Source: Thermosipho melanesiensis BI429
GTDB taxonomy: Bacteria; Thermotogota; Thermotogae; Thermotogales; Fervidobacteriaceae
Reading direction: 5' to 3'
Assembly (NCBI RefSeq): GCF_000016905.1
Contig: NC_009616.1
Span: forward strand, 1,116,001 to 1,180,000
Length of the DNA stretch: 64,000 nucleotides
Part shown: in pieces, positions 26,957 through 35,803 of the stretch
Numbering within the stretch: the first letter of the stretch is position 1
How the letters are laid out: each line of letters opens with the position of its first letter
Translations under genes and position numbers: made by a program
Notes under the pieces: model-generated
What the model was told of the DNA's origin: nothing
Seen by the model: only the letters and a program-made list of their open reading frames with translations
The model's database searches: none

Positions 26957-27228
26957 GTGTTATAATGAACTTTTCAAAATCTTTAGAAATCTTTAGAAAA
27001 AGCAATACTAAAAAGCTTCTTTTTGGTAAAAGCAGGTAAAACAGGTGAGGAAGATATTAGCAATAGTTTTTTAGTGCTCTTGTTTTTAACAACGCTCGTT
27101 TTTTCGAATAAAACAAAGGCGAGTGACAGTACACACAACCAAATCCCTGTGATTGAGCAATATGTTGATGGATAGTGTGAAACTTACCAGCAGTGGGAAA
27201 GTTGCAAAGAAAGAAGGGGAGAGTGGTC

Positions 27229-27510
27229 ATGAATGATATTTTGAAAAGCGCGTTTGTATTGTTTTTTGATAAAAATCTTAAATTTATGTGTGAAAGTACA
27301 GATTTCACAGAACTTAAATCATATTATGGTGTTGACTTACCTGAGTACAACGTATATTTGCCTATACAACTTGGAGAACATAGAATCATAAAGATCAATG
27401 AAAAGTTCGTATGCGATCCGTTCACCAAGCTAAAACAGAAGGAGGAGAGAAATATCTGGGACTCTATAGTTGTGGGGAAAAAGTATGGTCTGAAAGTGTT
27501 GAAATCATAG
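27229..27510 (+). CDS. hypothetical protein, accessory block
   Basis: A 93-residue ORF that begins MNDILKSAFVLFFDKN after an AAGGGGAGAG ribosome site; a longer frame to 27193 is less likely. It is soluble with one hydrophobic N-terminal patch and a PEYNVYLPIQLG centre. I do not recognise the family. The next ORF (membrane protein) starts 18 bases later, so they are likely co-transcribed. Composition is richer in G+C than the host core. Confidence 0.5.
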   Translation: MNDILKSAFVLFFDKNLKFMCESTDFTELKSYYGVDLPEYNVYLPIQLGEHRIIKINEKFVCDPFTKLKQKEERNIWDSIVVGKKYGLKVLKS

Positions 27511-27528
27511 CTCACGGCAGGTGATAGA

Positions 27529-27832
27529 GTGCGGAAGTTTTTAAAAACTTTACTGAAGCCAACCGATATGTTCTATAAGAATTTCATCGATCCGAAAAAT
27601 AATTTCTGGATATATCTGTTGTTCTGTATCCTTGACAGCTTTAATCTTTATAAAGTGGCTAATATGGTGGGCCCCTTTCTTTATGATACACCCAGGTTGA
27701 GTTTATTTTGGAAGATTTTAATCATGTTAGTAGGTGTTTTACAGATTATTAGGTTATGGAGGATACATGGCAATAGTAGTACTCTTTCACCCGTTTAACA
27801 AAAGAAGGTTATTGTTCAAATCAAAGACGTGA
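27529..27832 (+). pseudogene. Yip1-like small membrane protein, frame-shifted (copy C)
   Basis: A GTG start after a CAGGTGATAGA ribosome site opens MRKFLKTLLKPTDMFYKNF, typical of the cytoplasmic front of Yip1-like proteins (P-x-x-MF). Hydrophobic segments follow (IYLLFCILDSFNLYKV, LFWKILIMLVGVLQIIRL). The ORF ends at 27798, but in the next frame the text goes on as MAIVVLFHPFNKRRL and so on to 27832. A shift near 27760 would join them into about 100 residues. It is related to copies A and B. The family call is tentative. Confidence 0.6.
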
Positions 27833-27886
27833 AAACCTGACAACGTGAGTGGAAAATTAAACAGGTTAACGGATTTCAAAAACTTA
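27786..27886 (+). repeat. ~100 bp repeat, copy 2 (match at 12113)
   Basis: Nearly identical to 12113-12212 and covers the C-terminal codons of the membrane protein plus about 55 bases after its stop. Similarity ends at about 27887. Confidence 0.8.
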
Positions 27887-27987
27887 GCACAGCCCCGCTT
27901 GTAATAGAAGTAGCAAGTGTGCTTTGGGTATTAGTATAACGAACTTCCTCCTTAAAGCTGTAGATTACGTTCATGGACGGTGAAGAA

Positions 27988-28260
27988 GTGAGAAAAGTAC
28001 TAAAAATATTTATGAAACCACCTGAAATGTTTTATGAAACATTCATCGATGTAAAAAGCAACGTTTGGGCTTACGTGTTGGTAGCTACCTTTGATATCGT
28101 TTATCTTTACAAAGTGATAGATATGGTGGTTCCTTAACATTTTTCTCATAGGAGAAAGGGAGATATTGTGTGCGGGATCGTGGGGTACGCAGTACATCTG
28201 GGTATAATGATGCTGACAAATCCGTTTAACAAGAAGAGATTACTTTTTAGAAAGAGATAA
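27988..28260 (+). pseudogene. Yip1-like small membrane protein, broken (copy B)
   Basis: GTG 27988 starts a 49-codon ORF (MRKVLKIFMKPPEMFYETFID, then a membrane segment) that stops at 28137. A second ORF at 28168-28260, with its own GGAGAAAGGGAG ribosome site, carries the conserved C-terminus GYAVHLGIMMLTNPFNKKRL. The part between them is missing in comparison with copy C, so the gene is internally deleted. It matches the 12027-12140 region of copy A. Confidence 0.6.
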
Positions 28261-28360
28261 AAGTTTGTATAATAGGGTTTTACTTGTTTTAGATTGTCCA
28301 GATATTGTTATATTTATTGTTCTGTACATTCTTTTCTGTAGGAAGTTGGATGTTGTGTGA

Positions 28361-28390
28361 AAAAAAACGAGAGAATTCTCGAGTTTTTTT
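28361..28390 (-). terminator. bidirectional-looking terminator
   Basis: The stem CGAGA/TCTCG (28368-28372 and 28377-28381) is flanked by A7 on the left and T7 on the right. It would end the minus-strand DUF7010 transcript and possibly also plus-strand transcripts. Confidence 0.6.
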
Positions 28391-28400
28391 GATAACCTTA

Positions 28401-28946
28401 TCAACTTTTTTCTTTTCTTTTGTAATCTTTATACAAAAGAATAACCAGCAAAATTAGAAAAACTATCATCAATGTTGGAATAATCCATAAAGTTTTTAAA
28501 GTTAATCTAAGAGCTACAAAGAGAATTGTTACAGACATAAAAACAGACATTACCATATAAATTTTTGTACTGTAATACCAACCATATGGGAAAAGGTGGG
28601 CACTTGTTATTATTCCAAGGAAAATTATCATTTCTTCAGGTCTTTTTATAAGAGCCCAAACTACTATTGGATAATAAATAAGCTGTGCTATATTCAAATA
28701 AAATCCCAAAATAGAAAGAGGGTTATCATCAATTTTCCATTGTGCTTTAAAAATCTTTGAAAAAACCATTGCAAGTGGGAACAATAACGCTGTTGACCAT
28801 AAGATTAAAGAATTTTTTGTGTTAATTTCAAAGTTAGAAAGTACTATAAGAAGCATAATTCCCCATACTACTGAAGCTGACAACAAAAATGCCACTCCAT
28901 TTTTACATTTTACAGATAGCTCTTTTTTTAACATGCTTAAGTCCAT
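28401..28946 (-). CDS. DUF7010-like integral membrane protein
   Basis: A 181-residue protein with about five membrane segments: VAFLLSASVVWGIMLLIVL, ALLFPLAMVF, LIYYPIVVWALI, VMSVFMSVTILFVALRL and IVFLILLVILLY. The N-terminal cytoplasmic helix is MDLSMLKKELSVKCKNG, as in DUF7010 proteins. The start follows an AAGGAGGA ribosome site. A consensus promoter lies upstream (29008-29036) and a terminator downstream, so it is a single-gene unit. Its function is unknown. Confidence 0.7.
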   Translation of the reverse strand: MDLSMLKKELSVKCKNGVAFLLSASVVWGIMLLIVLSNFEINTKNSLILWSTALLFPLAMVFSKIFKAQWKIDDNPLSILGFYLNIAQLIYYPIVVWALIKRPEEMIIFLGIITSAHLFPYGWYYSTKIYMVMSVFMSVTILFVALRLTLKTLWIIPTLMIVFLILLVILLYKDYKRKEKS

Positions 28947-29007
28947 ACCATATCCTCCTTAATTTCTATTTTGTTTTTATTTTGCGTTATAAATAAATAT
29001 TACAATA

Positions 29008-29036
29008 ATTATAACGTAAGTTTATAATAATGTCAA
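29008..29036 (-). promoter_or_regulatory. consensus promoter of the DUF7010 gene
   Basis: On the minus strand TTGACA (plus 29031-29036), a 17-base spacer and TATAAT (plus 29008-29013), an exact match to the consensus. The leader before ATG 28946 would be about 55 bases. Confidence 0.85.
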
Positions 29037-29048
29037 GAAAATTTGAGT

Positions 29049-29348
29049 GTGTTCAAAAAAACTATATTCCGACTTCCAAAGATGAGGGGAAAGAAGATAA
29101 GGGAAGTGTCTTCTCACGTGAAGATGGAACTGATGGTGGGCAGGAAAGAAAAAGGAGGTAATCCCATACTGGTTGGTGTAAATATGGGACCTGCATACAG
29201 TGACGAAAGGAAACTTTTGCTCGAACTGATGAAGGGTATAAAGATAAAAAACAAAGTGCATGATGGGAGATGCTCTATGAGTATTGAAGTGCTGAAAGAT
29301 TTCATTGAAAGGTCAGAATTAGTCGTGGTAAAAGACGAAAAGCTTTGA
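29049..29348 (+). pseudogene. hypothetical protein fragment
   Basis: A frame of about 100 codons (GTG 29049 or an in-frame ATG at 29082) with no ribosome site and composition like the transferred blocks. The text is protein-like and contains GNPILVGVNMGPAYSDERKLLLELM. It is probably the 3' part of a lost gene whose 5' end was replaced by the promoter region of the DUF7010 gene. I do not recognise the family. Confidence 0.45.
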
Positions 29349-29352
29349 GAGA

Positions 29353-29481
29353 GTGGTGAAGAGCATTTGGGCGAAACTGACCCTATACAACTGGACAATA
29401 GTAATTTTTTTGTTTGCGTTGTTTGCAATGGTTAAAAGGAATTTTCAAGGTAATCCAAAGGTTACCATCTCACTGAAATAG
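29353..29481 (+). CDS. small single-pass membrane protein
   Basis: A 42-residue ORF starts at GTG 29353, closely following the previous frame. It has one membrane segment (WTIVIFLFALFAMV) between a basic front (MVKSIWAKLTLYN) and a polar tail. The ribosome site GAGAG is modest. It resembles the accessory membrane peptides found in small secretion or RiPP clusters, but I cannot assign a family. Confidence 0.45.
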   Translation: MVKSIWAKLTLYNWTIVIFLFALFAMVKRNFQGNPKVTISLK

Positions 29482-29984
29482 TGAATAATGCTTATTTTTG
29501 AAACACACTCAGTAAATTGTTGTAATTGACGAGAATATGTAATTTTAATGTATTACAATTTCATTAATAATATATACTATATAAAAATCTATTTATAACT
29601 TAAATAAATCATCCTACAATTTATTCTTTCAACTTTCTTATAGCTTCATCTTTTACGTTATCATCATGGAAAAAATATTGCTAATAGGTACAAATTGTGC
29701 TGGTAAAGCAACTATACTGTCACGTATTGCAAGTTTAGTAAAATCAAAAAGTATAATGTTTTTGGAACAAACCTCTGCATATTGTATTTATTTAATTTTG
29801 CGTTAGTTACAGTGGAGATGAAAGATTGTATGATGGGTAAAAAAAAGCTAAAGGAAAAATCAGATGAGATTTAAGGTGAGTAATTTCTCTACATTTTTGA
29901 AGCATTATCAATATCAAATTATGTTATGTTTTGAAATTTGATTGGAAAAATAGAAAAGTAAAAATACATGCTTAAGATATATAA
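29482..29984. other. intergenic with decayed fragments
   Basis: About 500 AT-rich bases. A 46-codon plus-strand ORF at 29666-29806 reads like the front of an ATPase with a damaged P-loop (MEKILLIGTNCAGKATILS, normally G-x-GKST). On the minus strand a short tail, FFHDDNVKDEAIRKLKE, ends at about 29622. Both are debris of lost genes. Confidence 0.45.
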
Positions 29985-30027
29985 CCCCCTCTCCATGGGG
30001 GATACCAAGAAGAGGGGGAATTTTTTT
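29985..30027 (+). terminator. hairpin with plus-strand T run
   Basis: The stem CCCCCTCT (29985-29992) pairs with AGAGGGGG (30011-30018) and is followed on the plus strand by T7 (30021-30027), which overlaps the stop codon of the chemoreceptor gene on the other strand. On the minus strand the T run is weak, so for that gene it is a hairpin without a good tail. Confidence 0.55.
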
Positions 30028-32020
30028 ACAATTTAAACTTAGCCAAATATTCGTTCAATGAAGAGACAGCATCATTTAAGTCATCCGAATATGTTTTTAC
30101 CTCTGCAGCCTGTTTTGCTTGTTTTTCCACTTGTCCTGCCATTTGTTTTACTTCTTCTTCTACTTCCATCAATGTCTTTGTTACCCTATCTATCGCTGCG
30201 CTTACCTCTTCTGATGCTCCACTCTGTTCTTCCGATGTCGCTGCTAAGTCATTTGTCATTCCGTATATATCTTCTATCCTTTCTAGTAACTCTCTTATTG
30301 CTTCACTTACTTTCTCTGATGACCCTACGGATTCTTCTATCTTTTCTCCCACTTCTTCTGTGTATTTTGCTACGTTTACCGCTTGATTCTTTATCGCATT
30401 TAATACTTCTGCTATCTTTTGTGTCTGGCTCTTACTTTCTTCTGCTAATTTCCTTATCTCATCTGCTACTACCGCAAATCCCCTTCCTGCTTCTCCGGCC
30501 CTTGCCGCTTCTATCGCTGCATTTAGTGCTAGTAAGTTTGTTTGTTCCGCTATACTTGATATCGTTTCTACTATTTCTTCTATCTTTGTCGATGATTCTT
30601 CCATCTCCCTTACTGATTTTTCCGTCTCTTTCATCTTTTCGTCTACTTCCATTATTACTCCCTTCAACTCTTTTACCCTTCCCGTTGAATCTGTCGCTTT
30701 TTCTCTCATCTCTTCCGCTTTCCTTGCTAGGTTTTCTGAGTAATTTGCTATGTTTTGCGCCCCTGATGCTATCTCTTCCATTCCACTGTTTGCTTCTTCT
30801 GTGGCTGATACTACTTCTTGTATCTCATATGTCGCTTTGTTTACCGTTTCTTCTGCGTCTTTCGCCGCTTTTTCCGCTTCTTCCACCATGTCATCTAATA
30901 ACTGTGAAACGGAGTATACTTGTGAGTTTAGTTTCATTACTTCTCCTACTGTTTGTTTGAAGTTATCTACCAATATCTTAAACGCATTTGTTAGTTGGCT
31001 TATCTCATCTTTGCCTTCTTTTTCTTCTATCTCTACTGTTAGGTCTTTTTCCGCTACTCTCTTGGCTATTTCACTTATCTCTATTATTGGTCTACTTATT
31101 GATTTTGATACAAAGTATGCTATTATTCCCGCTACTATTGCTACTATTACCCCCGTTAATATCCCTAAGTTTACTATCTTTTTCGCCTCTTTTATCACTT
31201 CATCATAATTTATTGTTGCCATTACTTTTAATGGTAAGTCGTCTATTTTTACAAAACTTGCAAATTTTTTCATTCCATTGTATTTGAATATTACCGTCCC
31301 TTTGTCTTTTGATAGCGCAGAGTTTAATGTTTCAAGTTCTTTTTCTTTTGCTACGTCTAATTTGTTTACCTTTGTTTTATCTGGATGGGCTATCACTATG
31401 GTATCATATAGTATGCTTATTATCCCATTCTCTCCTATCTTTGCATTCTCTACCGAATCTTGTAATACTGCTTGTGGATATAACCCAATAAGTACTGCTG
31501 TTACATTCTCACTGAAATCCTTTACCGGCACTACTACCGCTATTGTGCTTGTACCTTCATAGATATATGGTATGTATATGTCATATTCTTTTTCTTTATC
31601 GAATATTTGATGAACCAATACGTCAAGTTTGTCTGGAAATTCAATACTTAATTCACCGGTTTCATCAAATATTTGACCATTTTCTAAAACAAGATAAGTC
31701 CAAAGAAAGCCATCCTTTTTCAAAGCATTACGAGCATTACGAATACCCCAAGCAAGTTGTTTTTTTCCAAGTTCACTAGTTGCATTCATAAGGTATGGAG
31801 CAAGAGAACCCCCCGTTGCATATTTGTAAATGGACTCAATAATATTGCTAAGAATAGCTTGTATGTCTTTTGATATGGAAGTAAGAACAAGTTCGTTAAT
31901 AGTGCTTGCCATTTGTGAAAAATGACCAAATGAAAGATACAATGAAACAGATATACTCGCAACCGTTGCTATTACCGCTACTATTACAAGAATTAATATC
32001 AATTTTATCTGTAACTTCAT
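30026..32020 (-). CDS. methyl-accepting chemotaxis protein
   Basis: A 664-residue receptor. It has an N-terminal membrane anchor (~5-30), a periplasmic dCache-like sensor (~35-275), a second membrane segment (~280-302), HAMP (~303-355) and a long signalling domain. The hairpin tip [20 protein letters not shown] is fully conserved, so it should couple to CheA/CheW. The ribosome site GGAGGTGGAGAG fits ATG 32020. The C-terminus has no CheR-docking pentapeptide. The ligand is unknown. It stands alone, not next to che genes. Confidence 0.95.
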   Translation of the reverse strand: MKLQIKLILILVIVAVIATVASISVSLYLSFGHFSQMASTINELVLTSISKDIQAILSNIIESIYKYATGGSLAPYLMNATSELGKKQLAWGIRNARNALKKDGFLWTYLVLENGQIFDETGELSIEFPDKLDVLVHQIFDKEKEYDIYIPYIYEGTSTIAVVVPVKDFSENVTAVLIGLYPQAVLQDSVENAKIGENGIISILYDTIVIAHPDKTKVNKLDVAKEKELETLNSALSKDKGTVIFKYNGMKKFASFVKIDDLPLKVMATINYDEVIKEAKKIVNLGILTGVIVAIVAGIIAYFVSKSISRPIIEISEIAKRVAEKDLTVEIEEKEGKDEISQLTNAFKILVDNFKQTVGEVMKLNSQVYSVSQLLDDMVEEAEKAAKDAEETVNKATYEIQEVVSATEEANSGMEEIASGAQNIANYSENLARKAEEMREKATDSTGRVKELKGVIMEVDEKMKETEKSVREMEESSTKIEEIVETISSIAEQTNLLALNAAIEAARAGEAGRGFAVVADEIRKLAEESKSQTQKIAEVLNAIKNQAVNVAKYTEEVGEKIEESVGSSEKVSEAIRELLERIEDIYGMTNDLAATSEEQSGASEEVSAAIDRVTKTLMEVEEEVKQMAGQVEKQAKQAAEVKTYSDDLNDAVSSLNEYLAKFKL

Positions 32021-32160
32021 CTCTCCACCTCCAAGATATAATTATTTTACAACTTGATTTTATCATAATTTTTATTCAATTTAAATGGTGAAATAAGGAG
32101 TAAACTGTAGGCTAATATAAATATCTTTCTTTAAATAAAAATTGTATGCTATAAAAGGAT

Positions 32161-32197
32161 AAAAAAAAGACCCCTCAACGGGGTCTTATGCACTCTG
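32161..32197 (-). ncRNA. possible tiny RNA: promoter directly followed by terminator
   Basis: From the predicted start (about 32197) to the end of the T run there are only ~37 bases. They contain a perfect seven-pair stem (AGACCCC with GGGGTCT, 32168-32186) followed by at least seven U. Nothing is coded between. It may be a stable small RNA, a decoy, or a premature-termination (attenuation) site for the chemoreceptor gene, whose ATG lies 140 bases further on. Confidence 0.45.
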
Positions 32198-32203
32198 TGT
32201 AAT

Positions 32204-32231
32204 ATTATACCATATTTTTGAAAAATGTCAA
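32204..32231 (-). promoter_or_regulatory. consensus promoter (TTGACA-N16-TATAAT)
   Basis: On the minus strand, TTGACA is at plus 32226-32231 and TATAAT at plus 32204-32209, with a 16-base spacer ending in TGG. It drives transcription into the terminator at 32161-32186. Confidence 0.8.
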
Positions 32232-32287
32232 ATGATAATTTTTGGTAACAAACTCTCATCTATATTATACCACATTTTTTAATGTTG

Positions 32288-32293
32288 TATAAT
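32288..32293 (+). promoter_or_regulatory. -10 box of the phosphatase gene
   Basis: TATAAT at 32288-32293, preceded by TTG, would start transcription near 32300. The GTG start at 32311, with GGGTGAG, is then only about 10 bases from the mRNA end, so the mRNA has almost no leader. The upstream TTG 32299 would itself be at the transcript end. Confidence 0.55.
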
Positions 32294-32310
32294 ATAAGTT
32301 GGGTGAGAGT

Positions 32311-33042
32311 GTGGTATTGGTATTTAGCGATATACATGGATGTTATTTTGAGTTTGAAAAGGTATTATCATATTTTCAGAAAGAAAATAAAAGGTATATA
32401 TTCCTTGGTGATTATATAGACAGGGGGAGTTATTCGAAAGAGGTTGTAGAAAAAGTGTTAGAATTATCGCCAAAAGTTTGTCTTTTGGGAAATCATGAAG
32501 ATATGATGTTGAGATACTTAAAGTTTGGTCATAAAAGCTGGCTTTTTCCAACTAATGGTGGAAATAGTACCATTGAATCTTTTGGGGGAGTTGAAAATAT
32601 AAATACGTATTTATCTTTTTTTGAGCAGTTGAGATTTTTACATGTAGAAGAATTTTTTGGAGTAAAGTTTCTATTTTCACACGCTAATGTATTACCAGAT
32701 TTTCCGATAGAAAAAGCGACAAACTATGAGGGAAGTTATAGTGAATTTTTAAACGATATAGGTATGGATTTATCGATTAGTAATATTTGGTTAAGGGAAG
32801 TATATCCTTTAAAAGGTTATGTGTTAATTCATGGACATACACCAACGTTTAATAAAAAAGTTGGGTTGTACAAGGTAAATGATAGAATTGTTGATATAAA
32901 CATAGATACAGGATGTGTTTATGGAGGCAATTTAACGGCATTGTGTTTTCCGGAAAATGAGAAAGAATTATCGGTCTGTGGAGGAATTTTGGTAGTAAAT
33001 GATAAACTTGAAACTGAAGTGATTGGTTTTGAAAGTTTTTAG
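32311..33042 (+). CDS. metallophosphatase, PP2A/PrpE-like
   Basis: A calcineurin-like phosphoesterase of about 243 residues from GTG 32311; the frame is open to TTG 32299. The metal-site motifs are in order: FSDIHG, FLGDYIDRG, LGNHED, then FSHAN and HGHTPT. This set is typical of bacterial protein phosphatases of the PrpA/PrpE or bis(5'-nucleosyl)-tetraphosphatase type. The substrate cannot be decided from sequence. It converges on minC, with the two stop codons overlapping. Confidence 0.9.
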   Translation: MVLVFSDIHGCYFEFEKVLSYFQKENKRYIFLGDYIDRGSYSKEVVEKVLELSPKVCLLGNHEDMMLRYLKFGHKSWLFPTNGGNSTIESFGGVENINTYLSFFEQLRFLHVEEFFGVKFLFSHANVLPDFPIEKATNYEGSYSEFLNDIGMDLSISNIWLREVYPLKGYVLIHGHTPTFNKKVGLYKVNDRIVDINIDTGCVYGGNLTALCFPENEKELSVCGGILVVNDKLETEVIGFESF

Positions 33043-33635
33043 ATTATTTCTTTAAACATCAATTTCCCGCCTTTTTGATAGACGAATACAGGGTTGTTGT
33101 ATTGTTTGTTTAATTGATGTTTTACATCTGATATCTGTAATAATGGGGTATTTATCGAAAGTGTAAGTATATAAGAATGAGGATTTTTTAAGCCAGCTCT
33201 TACTATACCGTTACATGAACCAAATATTACGACAGTTCCACCGGCGTTTATTTCTGAACCGGCATTTACGTTTCCCACTAATATTATATTTCCATTGTGT
33301 GAGATTTTTTGTCCCGAACGGAGATTTTTTAGATATATTACTGTTTTTTCTTCATCTTTTTCTTTTCTTACCGTTGGAGCTTTTTCATCGTATTCATCTG
33401 TTATTATTGCTTTTATTTTTATTCTGTACTCTTTTATCTTGGCCATTATTTTTGGAATATCACTAATCTTTTCTTCAAGATTCTCTAATTTTAGTAAGAC
33501 TTTTTCTCTTCCGTTAAAAAAATGTTTTATTTTTTCCATTTTATTATCTATTTCGTTTAATAAATCTTCTAACCTTTCATAATTGTCTATATAAAATACA
33601 ATATCCGATTTAAAAGCCTTTAAATCAAATGGCAA
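33039..33635 (-). CDS. minC: septum site-determining protein MinC
   Basis: A 198-residue protein. The C-terminal ~95 residues are the beta-helical MinC domain with GQKISHNGNIILVGNVNAGSEI split over short turns, then GGTVVIFGSCNG and RAGL. The N-terminal part, with FKSDIVFYIDNYERLEDLLNEIDNKM, is the FtsZ-inhibiting domain. It positions division by blocking FtsZ with MinD. minD and minE are not in the window. The ribosome site is GGGGGAGA before ATG 33635. Confidence 0.85.
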   Translation of the reverse strand: MPFDLKAFKSDIVFYIDNYERLEDLLNEIDNKMEKIKHFFNGREKVLLKLENLEEKISDIPKIMAKIKEYRIKIKAIITDEYDEKAPTVRKEKDEEKTVIYLKNLRSGQKISHNGNIILVGNVNAGSEINAGGTVVIFGSCNGIVRAGLKNPHSYILTLSINTPLLQISDVKHQLNKQYNNPVFVYQKGGKLMFKEII

Positions 33636-33698
33636 TATATCTCCCCCTTTATGTTTTCTGTATTAAATTTTAACATATTTAAAGCAATTATTTTTAGT

Positions 33699-33727
33699 TT
33701 GATTTGCTAAGTTTTTTGAGATATAAT
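33699..33727 (+). promoter_or_regulatory. promoter of the DMT/flagellar genes
   Basis: TTGATT (33699-33704), 17 bases, TATAAT (33722-33727), about 17 bases before ATG 33744. Confidence 0.6.
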
Positions 33728-33743
33728 TTTTGGGGGTGGTGAT

Positions 33744-34577
33744 ATGAGAGTTTTAGCAATATTAAATCTATTGTTAGTTACTTTAATATGGGGTTTAACT
33801 TTTCCTATTCAAAAGATGATTTTGCCTAATATTTCTCCGTTTGCGTACAATGCAATTCGATTTTGGATTGCAACTTTTCTTTCTTTTTTGATTTTTGGAA
33901 AAGGTAATAGATATGGTATAATTCTTGGTGTGGTTTTAGGGATATCATATGCTACTCAAACATGGGGCCTATCTATCACGACTTCTTCAAAAAGTGGATT
34001 TATAACAGCCTTTTATATAGTTTTAATACCTCTTTTTTCCTATTTTATAGAAAAAAAGAAACCTACGAAAATTCAGATATTTTCTTTTGTTGTTGCAATG
34101 ATAGGTGAATATTTTTTGTCAGGTGGTATAGATAGCATAAATTTTGGTGATCTTTTGACATTTGTATGCGCAATCTTTTATGCACTACATGTTGTTCTAG
34201 TGACCCATTATTCACAAAAATCAAAAGAAAAGGATTTATTGACAACTCAATTTTTTATGGTTGCAGTATTAAACAGCATGTTTGGGATAAACGGTAATTG
34301 GGAGGTAAGTTATAGTATCTTAGGTGTTGCTTTATTTACAGCTGTTTTTGCTACAATTTATGCATTAATAGCTCAAGCGAAATATCAAAAAGTTGTAGGG
34401 AGTAATACAGCGGCTTTGATATTTGTTGGTGAACCTGTTTTTTCAACGATTTTTTCAATTATGCTTCTTTCAGAAAAGTTGTCTTTTGTTCAGATATTTG
34501 GAATGATTTTAACTTTATTTGCGTTAATATTGGCAATAATTCCAAAAAGGTTTTTAGGAATTTTAAGAGAGATGTAG
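33744..34577 (+). CDS. EamA/DMT-family transporter
   Basis: A 277-residue protein with ten predicted membrane segments in two EamA repeats. The first begins LLLVTLIWGLTFPIQKM and the family-typical AYNAIRFW and SASKSGFIT-like motifs follow (TTSSKSGFITAFYIVLIPLF). It probably moves amino-acid-like or other small metabolites. It starts after GGGGGTGGTGAT, and lies 26 bases before flgB, so it may be transcribed together with it. Confidence 0.85.
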   Translation: MRVLAILNLLLVTLIWGLTFPIQKMILPNISPFAYNAIRFWIATFLSFLIFGKGNRYGIILGVVLGISYATQTWGLSITTSSKSGFITAFYIVLIPLFSYFIEKKKPTKIQIFSFVVAMIGEYFLSGGIDSINFGDLLTFVCAIFYALHVVLVTHYSQKSKEKDLLTTQFFMVAVLNSMFGINGNWEVSYSILGVALFTAVFATIYALIAQAKYQKVVGSNTAALIFVGEPVFSTIFSIMLLSEKLSFVQIFGMILTLFALILAIIPKRFLGILREM

Positions 34578-34603
34578 AAGAATTACAATAGAGGAGGGAA
34601 AAA

Positions 34604-34987
34604 ATGTTTAATTCCAATTTCAATACATTAAAAGTAGCAATGGATGTAGCATTGAAAAGGCAAGAAATTCATTCTCAAAACATTGCCAATGCAGAAACAC
34701 CTAATTATAAAAGAAAATACATTGTTTTTGAAGAATTGTTTAATGAATCAAAAATGAGGTTGAAGTTGAAAACAACTTCAAATCAGCACATTAAAAGTGT
34801 TCCTGATGTTGTAAATCTTATTTTAAAGGTGCAAAAGAATACCTCTTTGACAAATGATGGAAACAACGTAGACATAGATGTTGAAATTGCGGAAATGGTA
34901 AAAAATGCGTTAAGATATCAAACACTTTCAAGACTTATGAGTTCGAACATAGAAAGATACAACACGGTAATTAGAAATATTAGATAA
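34604..34987 (+). CDS. flgB: flagellar basal-body rod protein FlgB
   Basis: A 127-residue protein with FlgB features: RQEIHSQNIANAETPNYKRK near residues 21-40 (the rod-protein N-motif) and a C-terminal helix, VEIAEMVKNALRYQTLSRL. It builds the proximal rod of the flagellum. The ribosome site AGAGGAGGGA is strong. The operon continues with flgC and fliE. Confidence 0.95.
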   Translation: MFNSNFNTLKVAMDVALKRQEIHSQNIANAETPNYKRKYIVFEELFNESKMRLKLKTTSNQHIKSVPDVVNLILKVQKNTSLTNDGNNVDIDVEIAEMVKNALRYQTLSRLMSSNIERYNTVIRNIR

Positions 34988-34998
34988 GGGGGATCTTT

Positions 34999-35412
34999 AT
35001 GAATGAGTTTAACATAATGACTATTGCTGCAACGGGAATGTCAGCACAAAGATTGAGAATAGATGTAATAACCAACAACCTTGCAAATTCTGAAACTACA
35101 CGTACAGAAAAGGGGGAGCCATATAGAAGAAAAGTTCCTGTATTTCAAGAGCTTTTAAGAAATGTTAGAGGAAGATTGGAAAATGGAGGAGTTGTGGTAA
35201 AAGAAATTTATGAAGATCAATCACCATTTAGAGTTGTGTATGATCCTACACATCCCGATGCAGATGAAAATGGATATGTTAAGTTGCCAAATGTTAACGT
35301 TGTTAGGGAAATGGTGGATATGATAAATGCCCAACGTGCTTATGAGGCAAATGTTACAGCATTTAATACAACCAAGGCAATGATTAACAGTGCTCTTCAG
35401 ATTGGGAGGTGA
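34999..35412 (+). CDS. flgC: flagellar basal-body rod protein FlgC
   Basis: A 137-residue protein. N-terminal MSAQRLRIDVITNNLANSET is the rod motif, and the C-terminal MVDMINAQRAYEANVTAFN is the matching helix. The central VYDPTHPDADENGYVKLPNVN is the characteristic FlgC segment. It is 11 bases after flgB. Confidence 0.95.
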   Translation: MNEFNIMTIAATGMSAQRLRIDVITNNLANSETTRTEKGEPYRRKVPVFQELLRNVRGRLENGGVVVKEIYEDQSPFRVVYDPTHPDADENGYVKLPNVNVVREMVDMINAQRAYEANVTAFNTTKAMINSALQIGR

Positions 35413-35417
35413 TTTGA

Positions 35418-35705
35418 ATGGTAGATAAGATAAATGGTGTTGGAAATTATGGAAATTTGAAACCCAATACGTTAAAAAAATCGAATGCAGATTTTTCAAA
35501 AATACTTAATGATGCGATTAAAGAAGTTAATCAGCAGCAAAAAAAAGCAGAACAGATGGCAAATGATTTTGCCACGGGAAAAATTAGTAATATACATGAA
35601 GTGATTGTTGAAGCGGAAAAAGCATCTATTTCGTTGAGGCTTACCGTTGAAGTAAGAAATAAGATAGTTGATGCGTATAAAGAGATAATGAGAATGCAAT
35701 TTTAA
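35418..35705 (+). CDS. fliE: flagellar hook-basal body protein FliE
   Basis: A 95-residue protein with the FliE pattern: [21 protein letters not shown], then [38 protein letters not shown] split over the C-terminal helices. It joins the MS ring to the rod. GTG/ATG choice: ATG 35418 follows GGGAGGTGA. The operon stops here; fliF and later genes are not adjacent. Confidence 0.95.
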   Translation: MVDKINGVGNYGNLKPNTLKKSNADFSKILNDAIKEVNQQQKKAEQMANDFATGKISNIHEVIVEAEKASISLRLTVEVRNKIVDAYKEIMRMQF

Positions 35706-35723
35706 TCCATGAAAATTTTACCA

Positions 35724-35762
35724 AACTTGCTTCTAGTGTAAAAGCTGGAAGCAAGTTTTTTG
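35724..35762 (+). terminator. terminator of flgBC-fliE
   Basis: The stem AACTTGCTTC / GAAGCAAGTT (35724-35733 and 35748-35757) is followed by six T in a row. Confidence 0.85.
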
Positions 35763-35765
35763 TTA

Positions 35766-35803
35766 AAAAATCCCCCATCTATAGTAGATGGGGGGATTTT
35801 TCT
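35766..35803 (-). terminator. terminator of dnaK-hsp20
   Basis: A stem of about 12 pairs (AATCCCCCATCT with AGATGGGGGATT, one extra G) is flanked by A and T runs on both sides. It ends the minus-strand heat-shock transcript and could also work rightwards. Confidence 0.85.

Noticed and set aside
30058-31779. Long plus-strand frames over the chemoreceptor gene
   Set aside because: They are leucine/serine-rich shadows of the coiled-coil gene on the other strand and have no ribosome sites.
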